Source of the DNA: Streptomyces showdoensis
Lineage (GTDB): Bacteria > Actinomycetota > Actinomycetes > Streptomycetales > Streptomycetaceae
Assembly: GCF_039535475.1 (NCBI RefSeq)
Contig: NZ_BAAAXG010000026.1
Coordinates: 1,116,001 to 1,180,000 of the forward strand
Length of the DNA: 64,000 nucleotides
Direction of reading: 5' to 3'
Shown piece by piece: positions 37,712-45,483 of the stretch. Made by a program: the position numbers and the translations under genes. The notes under the pieces were generated by a model that worked only from the letters and a program-made list of their open reading frames with translations, did not search any database and was not told the origin of the DNA. How positions within the stretch are numbered: the first letter of the stretch is position 1; the number at the start of each line of letters is the position of its first letter.

Positions 37712-37891
37712 CATGTCCCCCGTTGTCGTACCTAGCGGGGAGCACGCGTGCGTGTCGAAGACGCGGCACTGGAGCGCACCCCCCGTGTCTCCTTGCCCGG
37801 TCATTAGATCATCCCGGCCGGGACATCTCGATGCGGAGAGCGCCGAGTTGGCGCACGGGCGACAGACCCCCGGGGGGAGCGGCCGGGCCGG

Positions 37892-38074
37892 TCAGCCCTC
37901 GTGGACGGGGCGCGGGTCGCGGACCCCCGCCTCCTCGTCGTGCACCCCGAGGACGACGACGGCGACGAGCGCGCCGCCGAAGGCGCGTATCGCGCGCAAG
38001 GGGGCGGAGGCCAGGCGGCGGGCGCGGGGCAGGCTGGGGACGGTGGGCGCGGGGGTGAGGGTCGTGGCGGTCAT
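37892..38074 (-). CDS. Small protein with one hydrophobic segment
   Basis: 60 residues: TATTLTPAPTVPSLPRARRL, then APLRAIRAFGGALVAVVVLG and an acidic tail. It resembles short Streptomyces proteins of unknown role I have seen with the same Arg-rich then hydrophobic pattern. CATCAT lies 6 nt before the ATG, a weak leaderless -10. It occupies the otherwise empty 600-bp gap between the lectin and HelD/HelR genes; the rest of that gap shows nothing but the likely HelD/HelR promoter (TACACT at 38208-38213). Confidence 0.5.
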   Translation of the reverse strand: MTATTLTPAPTVPSLPRARRLASAPLRAIRAFGGALVAVVVLGVHDEEAGVRDPRPVHEG

Positions 38075-38309
38075 GCATCCATGATGGAATCCGGACATTC
38101 GGAACACATCGGCCCTGGGGTGGAACCGGGATCCCCCGCGAGTCGGACCCCGCCCCCTACGGGTAGGAGCCCGGTCAATCCATTCGCACCGAAGCACCAC
38201 GGCGGCGTACACTCGCCAGCTTCCCCGCCTCCCTCCAGGAGCGCCGCCGTCCGGTCGGAAACCGGCGGCCACCTCGACGTGTCCGCGTACCCGACCCGGA
38301 GGCTCCACC

Positions 38310-40355
38310 GTGTCCGTAACGTCCGCCACCGACCCCCTCGACGACCCGCTCGCCCGCGAGCGCGCCCACCTCGCCGCCTCCCGCGCCGCCCTGCGCGCGA
38401 TGCGCGAGGACGTCGAGTCGCTCGACATCAAGGACGTCACCGCGAACTGGGTCAACGCCGTCATCCTGACCCGGCAGATCGAGGACCGGATCAAGGCCCT
38501 CGCCGACCTCGCCGACACCCCGCTCTTCTTCGGCCGCCTCGACTACCTGCACACCACGCAGGAGGGGCAGCGCTTCTACATCGGCCGCCGCCACGTCCAC
38601 GACGCCGCCGGCGACCCGATGGTGATCGACTGGCGCGCGCCGGTCTCCCAGCCGTACTACCAGGCCTCCAAGAAGAACCCGCAGGACGTCGGGCTGCGCC
38701 GGCGCTTCGGGTACACGGGCGGCGAGCTCACCGCGTACGAGGACGAGCACCTGTCCGACCCGGCCGAGCTGGAGCACACCAGCCGCCTGCTCCAGGCGGA
38801 GATCGAGCGCCCGCGCGTCGGCCCGATGCGGGACATCGTCGCGACCATCCAGCCCGAGCAGGACGAGATCGTCCGCTCCGACCTGTCCGGCACGGTCTGC
38901 GTGCAGGGCGGCCCCGGCACCGGAAAGACCGCCGTCGGCCTGCACCGCGTCGCCTACCTGCTGTACGCCCACCGGGAGCGGCTCGCCCGCACCGGCACCC
39001 TGGTCATCGGGCCGAACCGGTCCTTCCTCCACTACATCGAGCAGGTGCTGCCCGCGCTCGGCGAGCTGGAGGTGCAGCAGGCCACCGTCGACGACCTCGT
39101 CGCCCACGTCGAGGTGCGCGGCACGGACGAGGCGGCCACCGCCGTCGTGAAGGGCGACGCCCGGATGGCGGAGGTGCTGCGCCGGGCGGTCCGCTCGCAC
39201 GTCGCCCTCCCCACCGAGCCGCTGATGGTGGTCCGCGGCTCCCGGCGCTGGCGGGTGCCCGCGTACGAACTGGAGGAGATGGTCCGGGAGCTGCTCGACC
39301 GGGACATCCGGTACGGGGCGGCCCGCGAGGCCCTGCCGCAGCGCATCGCGCACGCGGTCCTGGTGCGCATGGAGGAGGCCGGCGAGGCCCCCGACGACCG
39401 GGTGCAGAACGCCGTCGCCCGCAACGCCGCGGTCAAGGCGGTCGTGAAGGAGTGCTGGCCGGCGGTCGACCCGGCGAAGCTGGTGCTGCGCCTGCTGAGC
39501 GACCCGGAGTTCCTGGCGGCGCACGCCGAGGGCGTCCTGAGCGAGGACGAGCAGAAACTGCTCCTGTGGGCGAAGCCCGCCCGGAGCGTGAAGTCGGCGA
39601 AGTGGTCGGCGGCGGACGCGGTCCTCGTCGACGAGACGAAGGACCTGGTGGAGCGGACCCACTCGCTGGGCCACGTGGTCCTCGACGAGGCGCAGGACCT
39701 CTCCCCCATGCAGTACCGGGCGGTCGGCCGCCGCTGCACGACCGGTTCGGCGACGGTCCTCGGCGACCTGGCTCAGGGCACCACCCCGTGGGCCACCGAG
39801 AGCTGGGCGCAGGCCCTGGAGCACCTGGGCAAGCCGGAGGCCCACGTGGAGGAGCTGACGGCCGGCTTCCGCGTGCCGCGCGAGGTCATCGCGTACGCCT
39901 CCCGGCTCCTCCCCCACATGTCGCCGGGGCTCGCCCCGGTCGAGTCCGTACGGGAGAACCCGGGCTCGCTGGAGCTCCGGCGGGTCGCCGGGCCGGAGGA
40001 GCTGGACGCGGCCGTGATCGCGGCGTGCGTCGCGTCGCTCGCCCACGAGGGCTCGATCGGCCTGATCGCGGCGGACGCCCGCATCGCCCCCCTGGCCGGG
40101 GCCCTGGAGGCCGCAGGCCTGGCCCACCTCTCCCCCGGCGAGGAGACCACGGCCGACTCCCGCCTGACCCTGGTCCCGGCCTCGCTCGCGAAGGGCCTGG
40201 AGTACGACTACGTGGTCCTCGACGAGCCGGCCGCCGTGGTGGACGGCGAACCGGACGAGCGCACGGGCCTGCGGCGCCTGTACGTGGCGCTGACGCGTGC
40301 GGTGTCGGGGCTGACGGTGGTCCACGCGGCGGACATGCCGGGGCAGCTGGGGTAG
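38310..40355 (+). CDS. HelD/HelR-family RNA polymerase-associated helicase
   Basis: 681 residues of superfamily 1. The N-terminal arm (LARERAHLAASRAALRAMRED) and the DTPLFFGRLDY and YIGRRHVHDAAGDPMVIDWRAP segments are HelD features. Walker A is GGPGTGKTA (Lys near 206), Walker B VVLDEAQDLSPMQ, and motif VI RRLYVALTRAV. HelD proteins free stalled RNA polymerase; the HelR branch in Streptomyces also protects against rifamycins. Which branch this is cannot be settled by eye. GGAGG lies 7 nt before the GTG. I see no rifamycin-associated element upstream. Confidence 0.88.
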   Translation: MSVTSATDPLDDPLARERAHLAASRAALRAMREDVESLDIKDVTANWVNAVILTRQIEDRIKALADLADTPLFFGRLDYLHTTQEGQRFYIGRRHVHDAAGDPMVIDWRAPVSQPYYQASKKNPQDVGLRRRFGYTGGELTAYEDEHLSDPAELEHTSRLLQAEIERPRVGPMRDIVATIQPEQDEIVRSDLSGTVCVQGGPGTGKTAVGLHRVAYLLYAHRERLARTGTLVIGPNRSFLHYIEQVLPALGELEVQQATVDDLVAHVEVRGTDEAATAVVKGDARMAEVLRRAVRSHVALPTEPLMVVRGSRRWRVPAYELEEMVRELLDRDIRYGAAREALPQRIAHAVLVRMEEAGEAPDDRVQNAVARNAAVKAVVKECWPAVDPAKLVLRLLSDPEFLAAHAEGVLSEDEQKLLLWAKPARSVKSAKWSAADAVLVDETKDLVERTHSLGHVVLDEAQDLSPMQYRAVGRRCTTGSATVLGDLAQGTTPWATESWAQALEHLGKPEAHVEELTAGFRVPREVIAYASRLLPHMSPGLAPVESVRENPGSLELRRVAGPEELDAAVIAACVASLAHEGSIGLIAADARIAPLAGALEAAGLAHLSPGEETTADSRLTLVPASLAKGLEYDYVVLDEPAAVVDGEPDERTGLRRLYVALTRAVSGLTVVHAADMPGQLG

Positions 40356-40375
40356 GCGGCCCGGCACCCGGTGGA

Positions 40376-40399
40376 GGCGGGGCGGCCCTCCGCCCCGCC
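40376..40399. terminator. Bidirectional 10-bp hairpin
   Basis: GGCGGGGCGG (40376-40385) pairs with 40390-40399 around CCCT, between the convergent HelD/HelR and membrane-protein genes. Confidence 0.7.
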
Positions 40400-40401
40400 G
40401 G

Positions 40402-41283
40402 TCAGCCCAGTACCGCGGTGTTGGCGAGCACCGCCCACCCGAAGAGGGCGGTCGAGCCCAGTCCGGCCAGCCCCAGGACGAGGCTGCGGACCGCGAAACC
40501 GAAGGTCGGCGGCAGGCCCATCCGGTGCGGCCGCTCGGGGTCGTAGAGGACCTCGGCCTCGTCGAGGGGCACGGCCCCGAGGCCGGCCGAGACCGCGGAC
40601 GGCACCCGCTCGAACTCCTCGCCCTCGACGGTCGTGTACGAGACGAGGGGGAAGACCCAGACCGAGGATCCCTTGGCCCAGATCCTCACGCGGCCCGTGA
40701 CCCGGCCGACGACGCCCACGCCCCGCGCGCGCAGCACCGCCACGGTGCGGAACCTCCGGCCGACCCGCCACAGCGTCACCCCGCCGAGGATGCCGAGGCC
40801 GCCGCCGACCACGAGGGACGCGGCGGCCGGGCCCGGGCGAAGGGGTCCGGTCGCGCCGACGGCCCACAGGACCGCCGCGTAGACCAGCAGCAGGAAGAAG
40901 ACCAGGACCGCGCGCAGCCCCGACTCCCCCGTACCGGCGCCGCCCGCGCCCGCCGGGTCCGGTGCCCGCCGGACGGTCACCAGGGGATGCCCGTCGGCGG
41001 CGGTCCCGACCCCCGCGCAGGCGGTACGGAGGTGGCCGGCGAAGGCGTCGGCGGCCCGGGCGTTCGGCCCGGACAGCGTCACGGACCGGCCCAGGCCGTG
41101 CCGGGCCCGGGCGGCGGCGGCCGGATCACCGGAGAGGGCGACCGTCACCTCGGAGTCCGCCGTCCGCTCGACCGAGGCGATCGCCCGGACCGGCACCGTC
41201 CAGGTCGTACCGCCCCGCACGATCAGGAGCCGCGCTCCGTCGCACCGCGCCCGCGTCCCCTTCCCCGACAGCACCGTCTCCAC
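40402..41283 (-). CDS. Membrane protein, DUF3592-like C-terminal part
   Basis: 293 residues. The first 85 look like a PH-type or cell-surface domain (WTVPVRAIASVERT). Two hydrophobic helices follow (about 123-165), then a beta-rich segment (ARGVGVVGRVTGRVRIW, FPLVSYTTVEGEEFERVPS, VLYDPERPHRM) typical of DUF3592, and a last helix. Function unknown. GGGGGAGG lies 5 nt before the GTG. Confidence 0.72.
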   Translation of the reverse strand: METVLSGKGTRARCDGARLLIVRGGTTWTVPVRAIASVERTADSEVTVALSGDPAAAARARHGLGRSVTLSGPNARAADAFAGHLRTACAGVGTAADGHPLVTVRRAPDPAGAGGAGTGESGLRAVLVFFLLLVYAAVLWAVGATGPLRPGPAAASLVVGGGLGILGGVTLWRVGRRFRTVAVLRARGVGVVGRVTGRVRIWAKGSSVWVFPLVSYTTVEGEEFERVPSAVSAGLGAVPLDEAEVLYDPERPHRMGLPPTFGFAVRSLVLGLAGLGSTALFGWAVLANTAVLG

Positions 41284-41318
41284 GGCAGCCTCCCCCGCTC
41301 CCCGTCCCGCATCCCGCG

Positions 41319-41356
41319 CGAATCCCGCGCGATCATCCCGAATCCCGCGCGATCAT
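41319..41356. repeat. 18-bp direct repeat with 20-bp period
   Basis: CGAATCCCGCGCGATCAT occurs at 41319-41336 and 41339-41356, with a partial copy before it. It fills the gap between two same-direction genes. Confidence 0.7.
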
Positions 41357-41373
41357 AGGGCGGGCCGCGGGGG

Positions 41374-42273
41374 CTACGCGTACTCCGGCAGCGCCTGCGT
41401 CCACGCCCGTCGCGCGACGGCGGCGAGCACGGGGTTGGTGACGCGGTAGTACTCCTCCGTCACCACGCCCCAGCACAGCGCCCACCCCCGCCCGCGCGCC
41501 CAGGTCGCGTCGTCGACCTCGGCGGCCTCGCGGAACAGCGGCCGGGTCTCCGGGGTGAAGAGCGTCCAGGCGGCCATCATGTCGCAGGCCGGGTCGCCGA
41601 CCCCGAGCCCGCCGAAGTCGATGACGGCGCTGAGGCGGCCGTCGCGGGTGAGGAGGTTGCCGGGCAGCAGGTCGCCGTGGACCCACACGGGCGCGCCGTC
41701 CCACTGCGGGAGCCGCAGCACGGCCTCCCAGGCCGCCGAGACCTCGTCGGCGTCGAGCGTGCCGTCGGCCCCGAGCGTGCGGATGGCGGGCTCCATCGCG
41801 CCCTCCTCCCACCCGGTGACCGGCCCGCCCCGGGAGGAAGCGGGCCCACCGGTGGCGTCGACACCGCGCAGGGCGACCCCGAACCGCCCCAACTCGACCG
41901 CGGCGCCCGCGAGATCACGGACCGGGGCCCGGAAGGCGTCCTCCCCGTCGATCCACGCGTACACGCCCCACCGCTCCCCGAACCCCTCCCCGGGCACCCC
42001 CTCCCCGACGGGCACCGGCACGGGCAGCGGCAGGTGCGCGGCGATCCGCGGCAGCCACCGCTGCTCCTTCTCGGCGTGCCCCACCGCCCACGCGGCCTTG
42101 GGCAGCCGCACGACGAGCGCGTCCCCGAGCCGGAACATCGCGTTGTCGGTCCCGGCGGAATCCACCTGCCGCACGGGCAGACCGGCCCACTGCGGGAACT
42201 GGGCGGCGACGAGCCGCCGGACGAGGTCGGCGTCGGGAGTCACGGGGCTCGGCGAGGCGGGTAGCGTCGACAT
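41374..42273 (-). CDS. Aminoglycoside phosphotransferase-family kinase
   Basis: 299 residues of protein-kinase-like fold: NAMFRLGDALVVRLPK (ATP-binding Lys), the catalytic loop VWVHGDLLPGNLL and the DFG-like VIDFGGLGVGDPACD. Many family members do not inactivate antibiotics, so resistance should not be assumed. TAGCCT (42281-42286, minus strand) lies 7 nt before the ATG with no ribosome site, so it is probably leaderless. Confidence 0.85.
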   Translation of the reverse strand: MSTLPASPSPVTPDADLVRRLVAAQFPQWAGLPVRQVDSAGTDNAMFRLGDALVVRLPKAAWAVGHAEKEQRWLPRIAAHLPLPVPVPVGEGVPGEGFGERWGVYAWIDGEDAFRAPVRDLAGAAVELGRFGVALRGVDATGGPASSRGGPVTGWEEGAMEPAIRTLGADGTLDADEVSAAWEAVLRLPQWDGAPVWVHGDLLPGNLLTRDGRLSAVIDFGGLGVGDPACDMMAAWTLFTPETRPLFREAAEVDDATWARGRGWALCWGVVTEEYYRVTNPVLAAVARRAWTQALPEYA

Positions 42274-42397
42274 AGCCGCGAGGCTAGCTGCCCCCGGCCC
42301 CCACCCGCGCCCCAATTCCCTCTCCCGGAAGCTCAGATATTGATCAAGTAACTGACGCATCCGGCGGGCAAACGGCCAAGAAGGGAACATTAATGGT

Positions 42398-43052
42398 ATG
42401 GCGCGCTTCTTCAAGTCTCCGGTCACAAACCGAGCTCGTATCATGCCCGGCACGTACTACTCACTGGGCCGGGGGCGAAGTGCCAACTCTGTGGACAAGT
42501 CGGGTCGGGCAAGGAAGGTACGTTCTACTCGTACTAGCCTCGTAGTCTTCGCCGTTCTGTCGGCACTCACCTCCTGCGCTGCCCCCGGAGTAGACCAGGT
42601 CAGCCAAGGAGACGCCCTGACCGGGCCGGGAGACAGTGCAATCGTAGGAAGCGAGCACGCGAAGATCGGGCAGTACTGGTGGTTCGCCCTCCCCATGGTC
42701 CAGAACCAATCCGATTCTCCTGTCAAGTTGACCGGTGTTCAGGTGCTCGACCCGCCCAAGGGCCTTCAGGTCATCGGGTACACGGCGTTCAGCAGCGCGG
42801 AGACCCGGGGTGTGGTGCTCATCTCTCCGGATGGGGATCCGGCATTCCCGACGTCCACTTACAAAGGACTACTCGAAGCTGCCAATCGAGATAGCCCCCG
42901 GGGACGACAACTTCATCTACTACGTGGTGAAGACCAAGGTCACCGGAGCGGTATCCGGTGAGGCATCCAGTTGCCGCTTCAGCTACGTCCAGGGAAGTGG
43001 CAGGTTCACGCAGGATCTTCCTTGCCGGTTCACACTCTCTCTGGAGAAGTAG
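42398..43052 (+). pseudogene. Frameshifted lipoprotein gene
   Basis: The first frame (42398-42961) encodes a signal with lipobox ALTSC and a domain running to PAFPTSTYK, then turns into low-complexity sequence. A second frame ending at 43052 carries a natural continuation (DYSKLPIEIAPGDDNF to FTLSLEK). Removing one G at about 42862-42867 (ACAAAGGACT) joins them without loss. The gene is thus broken by +1, or the base is a sequencing error. GC content is visibly lower than around it, suggesting recent acquisition. GTG 42490 is a plausible alternative start that gives a tidier signal peptide. Function unknown. Confidence 0.7.
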
Positions 43053-43071
43053 AGCGCGACACCGAGCAGTT

Positions 43072-43105
43072 CCGAAGCCCCGGAGGACGCCCTCCGGGGC
43101 TTCGG
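43072..43105. terminator. 15-bp perfect hairpin terminator
   Basis: Stem 43072-43086 with 43091-43105 around ACGC, between the frameshifted gene and convergent cutC. Confidence 0.85.
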
Positions 43106-43142
43106 GGCGTCCGGCACCGCAGAGACGCCCGCTCTGGCACGG

Positions 43143-43841
43143 CTACGCGTCCAGCGCCTCGCGCCAGGTGCGTACCGCGTCCGCCGACACCGGGGCCGCC
43201 CAGCCGGACGGGCGGGCCGCGCCGCCGATGTGGAAGGCGGTGAGGCCGGCCGCGCGGAGGGTCGGGAGGTGGTCGAGGCGGAGGCCGCCGCCGACCAGGA
43301 TCTGGGGCTCGTAACCCGGCTCGCCCGCGCGGGCGGCCTCGGCCTTCAGGGTGCCGAGGCCGTCGTCGACGCCGGTGGCCGCGCCCGCGGTCAGGTAGGT
43401 GTCGAGGCCCGGGAGGTCCGCGAGCTGCTTGCGCAGGGCGTCGCGGTCGGCGGCCCGGTCGATCGCCCGGTGGAAGGTCCAGCGGCAGCCGTCCAGGACC
43501 GCGATCAGGCGCTCGACGGCGACCAGGTCGGGGTCGCCCGACGGGGTGAGGAAGCCCAGGACGAACTCGTCGGCTCCGGCCGCGCGCAGCTCGGCGGCGC
43601 GGCCGGCCAGGGCGTCCAGCTGCCCGGGGTCGCCCGCCGAGAAGCCGTCCGTCAGCCGGAGCATCACGCGCAGCGGGATGTCCACGGCGGCGCGGATCGC
43701 CGCGAAGCCGGTCGTGGACGGGGTGAGCCCGTCCGCCGCCATGTCGGTGACCAGCTCGAGGCGGTCCGCCCCACCGGCCTGGGCAGCGACCGCGTCCTCC
43801 TCGTCGAGGGCGATCACCTCCAGCACTGCACGGTTGCTCAT
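43143..43841 (-). CDS. cutC: CutC-family TIM-barrel protein
   Basis: 232 residues with the CutC pattern: LEVIALDEEDAVAAQAGGADRLELV at the start, then DGLTPS, RVMLR, FVLGFLTPSGDPD and FHRAID, ending IGGAAR. CutC was named for copper tolerance in E. coli, but its biochemical role is disputed. The ATG at 43841 has GGAGGA upstream; 43865 is less likely. It adjoins a copper gene set, yet its own upstream region carries a DasR-like site rather than a CsoR box. Confidence 0.85.
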   Translation of the reverse strand: MSNRAVLEVIALDEEDAVAAQAGGADRLELVTDMAADGLTPSTTGFAAIRAAVDIPLRVMLRLTDGFSAGDPGQLDALAGRAAELRAAGADEFVLGFLTPSGDPDLVAVERLIAVLDGCRWTFHRAIDRAADRDALRKQLADLPGLDTYLTAGAATGVDDGLGTLKAEAARAGEPGYEPQILVGGGLRLDHLPTLRAAGLTAFHIGGAARPSGWAAPVSADAVRTWREALDA

Positions 43842-43872
43842 TGAGCCCATTCCTCCAGTGATCACACGGCTT

Positions 43873-43888
43873 ACAGGTCTAGTCCAAT
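43873..43888. promoter_or_regulatory. DasR-responsive-element-like site
   Basis: ACAGGTCTAGTCCAAT matches the dre consensus ACTGGTCTAGACCAGT at 13 of 16 bases including the GGTCTAG core. It lies 32 bp upstream of the cutC start. DasR is the Streptomyces GntR-family repressor that answers to N-acetylglucosamine metabolites. Confidence 0.5.
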
Positions 43889-43895
43889 GACCAGA

Positions 43896-44891
43896 CTAGC
43901 CGTGGGAATGGCCTCCCGCATCGTGCGAGGCGGACTCGGTCGGCGTCTGCGCGGCGGCGACCGGCGTCCCCGTCGCTCCCGCGCGGACCGTGAAGGCCGC
44001 CGTGCGGACCTTGCCCTCGTGCTGGAAGTCCAGGAACAGGCGGTACGTGCCCGAGCTCGGGGCCGTGGCCGTGAAGGACACGTCGGGGCCGGGGCCGCCC
44101 TCGTTCGGGTGGACGTGCAGGTAGGCCAGGTCGCCGTCGCGGAGGGCGACCAGGTGGCCGTACGCCCCCAGGTAGGGCTCCAGGTCGGTGACGGGCCTGC
44201 CGGCCTTGGTGACCGTGAGGCGCAGCTCGCCCGCCTTGCCCGGGTCGAGCGTCCCGGCGAGCCGGACCTGGTAGCCGTCGACGGCCGCCGTCGGCGCGAC
44301 CGGGGGCATCGGCCGCGGGGCGTAGGCGCCGGGCACGGAGAGGTCGGCGCCGAGCGTGATGCCCTTCGCGCCCTTGACCGCGGGCTTGAAGTCGGCGAAG
44401 GCCTTGTAGCCGCCGGCGGCCGGCAGGTCCGCCTGGACCGTCCAGGTGCCGTCGGCGCCCTTCACCGGGTGCAGGTGGCGGAAGACGGTCAGGTCGCGCG
44501 AGGCGACGATGAAGTGCAGCTCCTTGCCGTGCTCCGTGGTGAACGCGGTGACCTTCCGGCCGTTCGCGTCCTTGATCGCGAACTTCAGGGTGCTCCGGCC
44601 CGCGGCCGGCGTCGGGGTCTCCAGGGTCAGGCTGTAGCCGCCCTCCGAGATCTGCAGGCCGCCGGCCGCGGGGGCGCTCGCACCCCCGGTGTCCGCGCCT
44701 GTGGCGTCCGCGCCGTGGCCCGCGTGCCCGTCGCCCCCGGCCTCCGGCTCCGCGGGGGCGGCGGCGTGCCCTCCGTGCCCCTTCTCGACGGTCCCGCCGA
44801 CCGGGCCGACGCCCTTGCCCACCCCGTACGCGGTCCCGAAGGTCGCGGCGAGCGCGGCGGCAAAGGCGGTGATCTTCACTCCGGTGTTCAT
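43896..44891 (-). CDS. Secreted or membrane-anchored His-rich protein of the copper locus
   Basis: 331 residues. An N-terminal hydrophobic segment (KITAFAAALAATFGTAYGVG) is followed by a His/Gly/Ala-rich stretch (KGHGGHAAAP, GHAGHGAD), then beta-sandwich modules with HFIVASRDLTVFRHLHP and YLHVHP, ending GGHSHG. The histidine clusters suit extracellular copper binding. A CsoR box lies 86 bp upstream of its start, and GGGAGAG precedes the ATG. Part of the copper regulon by inference; the family role is not established. Confidence 0.75.
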   Translation of the reverse strand: MNTGVKITAFAAALAATFGTAYGVGKGVGPVGGTVEKGHGGHAAAPAEPEAGGDGHAGHGADATGADTGGASAPAAGGLQISEGGYSLTLETPTPAAGRSTLKFAIKDANGRKVTAFTTEHGKELHFIVASRDLTVFRHLHPVKGADGTWTVQADLPAAGGYKAFADFKPAVKGAKGITLGADLSVPGAYAPRPMPPVAPTAAVDGYQVRLAGTLDPGKAGELRLTVTKAGRPVTDLEPYLGAYGHLVALRDGDLAYLHVHPNEGGPGPDVSFTATAPSSGTYRLFLDFQHEGKVRTAAFTVRAGATGTPVAAAQTPTESASHDAGGHSHG

Positions 44892-44976
44892 GGCTGCTCT
44901 CCCGTACGTGCATGGGCGGCGTGGGCTCCGGCGAACCCGCAGAAACGCGTGAGCCTCACCTTCATTGCACTTCACC

Positions 44977-44993
44977 ATACCCCTGGGGGGTAT
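44977..44993. promoter_or_regulatory. CsoR operator 1
   Basis: ATACCCCTGGGGGGTAT, a 17-bp palindrome of the CsoR type (TACCC...GGGTA), faces the His-rich protein gene. Apo-CsoR binds and represses; copper(I) releases it. Confidence 0.8.
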
Positions 44994-45023
44994 CAAGTCA
45001 AGTCAGGCCGGCGCTTGCGCCAG

Positions 45024-45040
45024 ATACCCAAGGGGGGTAT
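45024..45040. promoter_or_regulatory. CsoR operator 2
   Basis: ATACCCAAGGGGGGTAT, second copy of the 17-bp palindrome, 61 bp upstream of the copZ start. Confidence 0.8.
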
Positions 45041-45056
45041 ACATGGAGGCAGATCG

Positions 45057-45073
45057 ATACCCCCCGAGGGTAT
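45057..45073. promoter_or_regulatory. CsoR operator 3
   Basis: ATACCCCCCGAGGGTAT, third copy, 33 bp centre-to-centre from operator 2 (about three helical turns), so both boxes face the same side of the DNA ahead of copZ-copA. Confidence 0.8.
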
Positions 45074-45101
45074 CTGAGTCCGCAGAACACTGGAGGAAGA
45101 C

Positions 45102-45392
45102 ATGGGTTCCTGCTGCACCCCTGACGGCAGCTGCTCGACCAACACCGTCGAGGTCACGACGGCCACCGCCGTCGCCGACACCACCGCCACCGTCTACGCC
45201 GTCTCCGGCATGACCTGCGGCCACTGCAAGACCGCCATCACCAACTCCGTCTCCGCGCTCGACGGCGTCATCACCGTGGACGTCGACATCGCGGGCGGCC
45301 GGGTGACCGTCACCACCGGCGGCGAGCCCGACGACGCCGCGATCGCCGCCGCGGTCGACGACGCGGGCTACGAGCTGACCGGCCGCGCCTGA
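45102..45392 (+). CDS. copZ: Copper chaperone CopZ with Cys-rich N terminus
   Basis: 96 residues. The C-terminal 65 form a heavy-metal-associated domain with GMTCGHC (Cys 39 and 42) that carries copper(I) to CopA. The N terminus adds three cysteines ([10 protein letters not shown]), an extra metal-binding tail not present in minimal CopZ. GGAGGA precedes the ATG. First gene of copZ-copA-csoR. Confidence 0.92.
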   Translation: MGSCCTPDGSCSTNTVEVTTATAVADTTATVYAVSGMTCGHCKTAITNSVSALDGVITVDVDIAGGRVTVTTGGEPDDAAIAAAVDDAGYELTGRA

Positions 45393-45483
45393 CCGGCGCC
45401 GCCCGCGCCGACACCGGCCGCCGGGGCTCGCCCACCACGCCCGGGCCCCGGCCCCCGAACTCGCTACACCGAGGAGCAGTTTC

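Noticed and set aside
38251..38275. Hairpin in the HelD/HelR leader resembling an antibiotic-response element
   Set aside because: The inverted repeat is ordinary GC-rich pairing and I could not match it to the rifamycin-associated element.
41374..42273. Phosphotransferase as an antibiotic-resistance gene
   Set aside because: The kinase motifs are generic to a large family with many non-resistance members, and no antibiotic cluster adjoins it.
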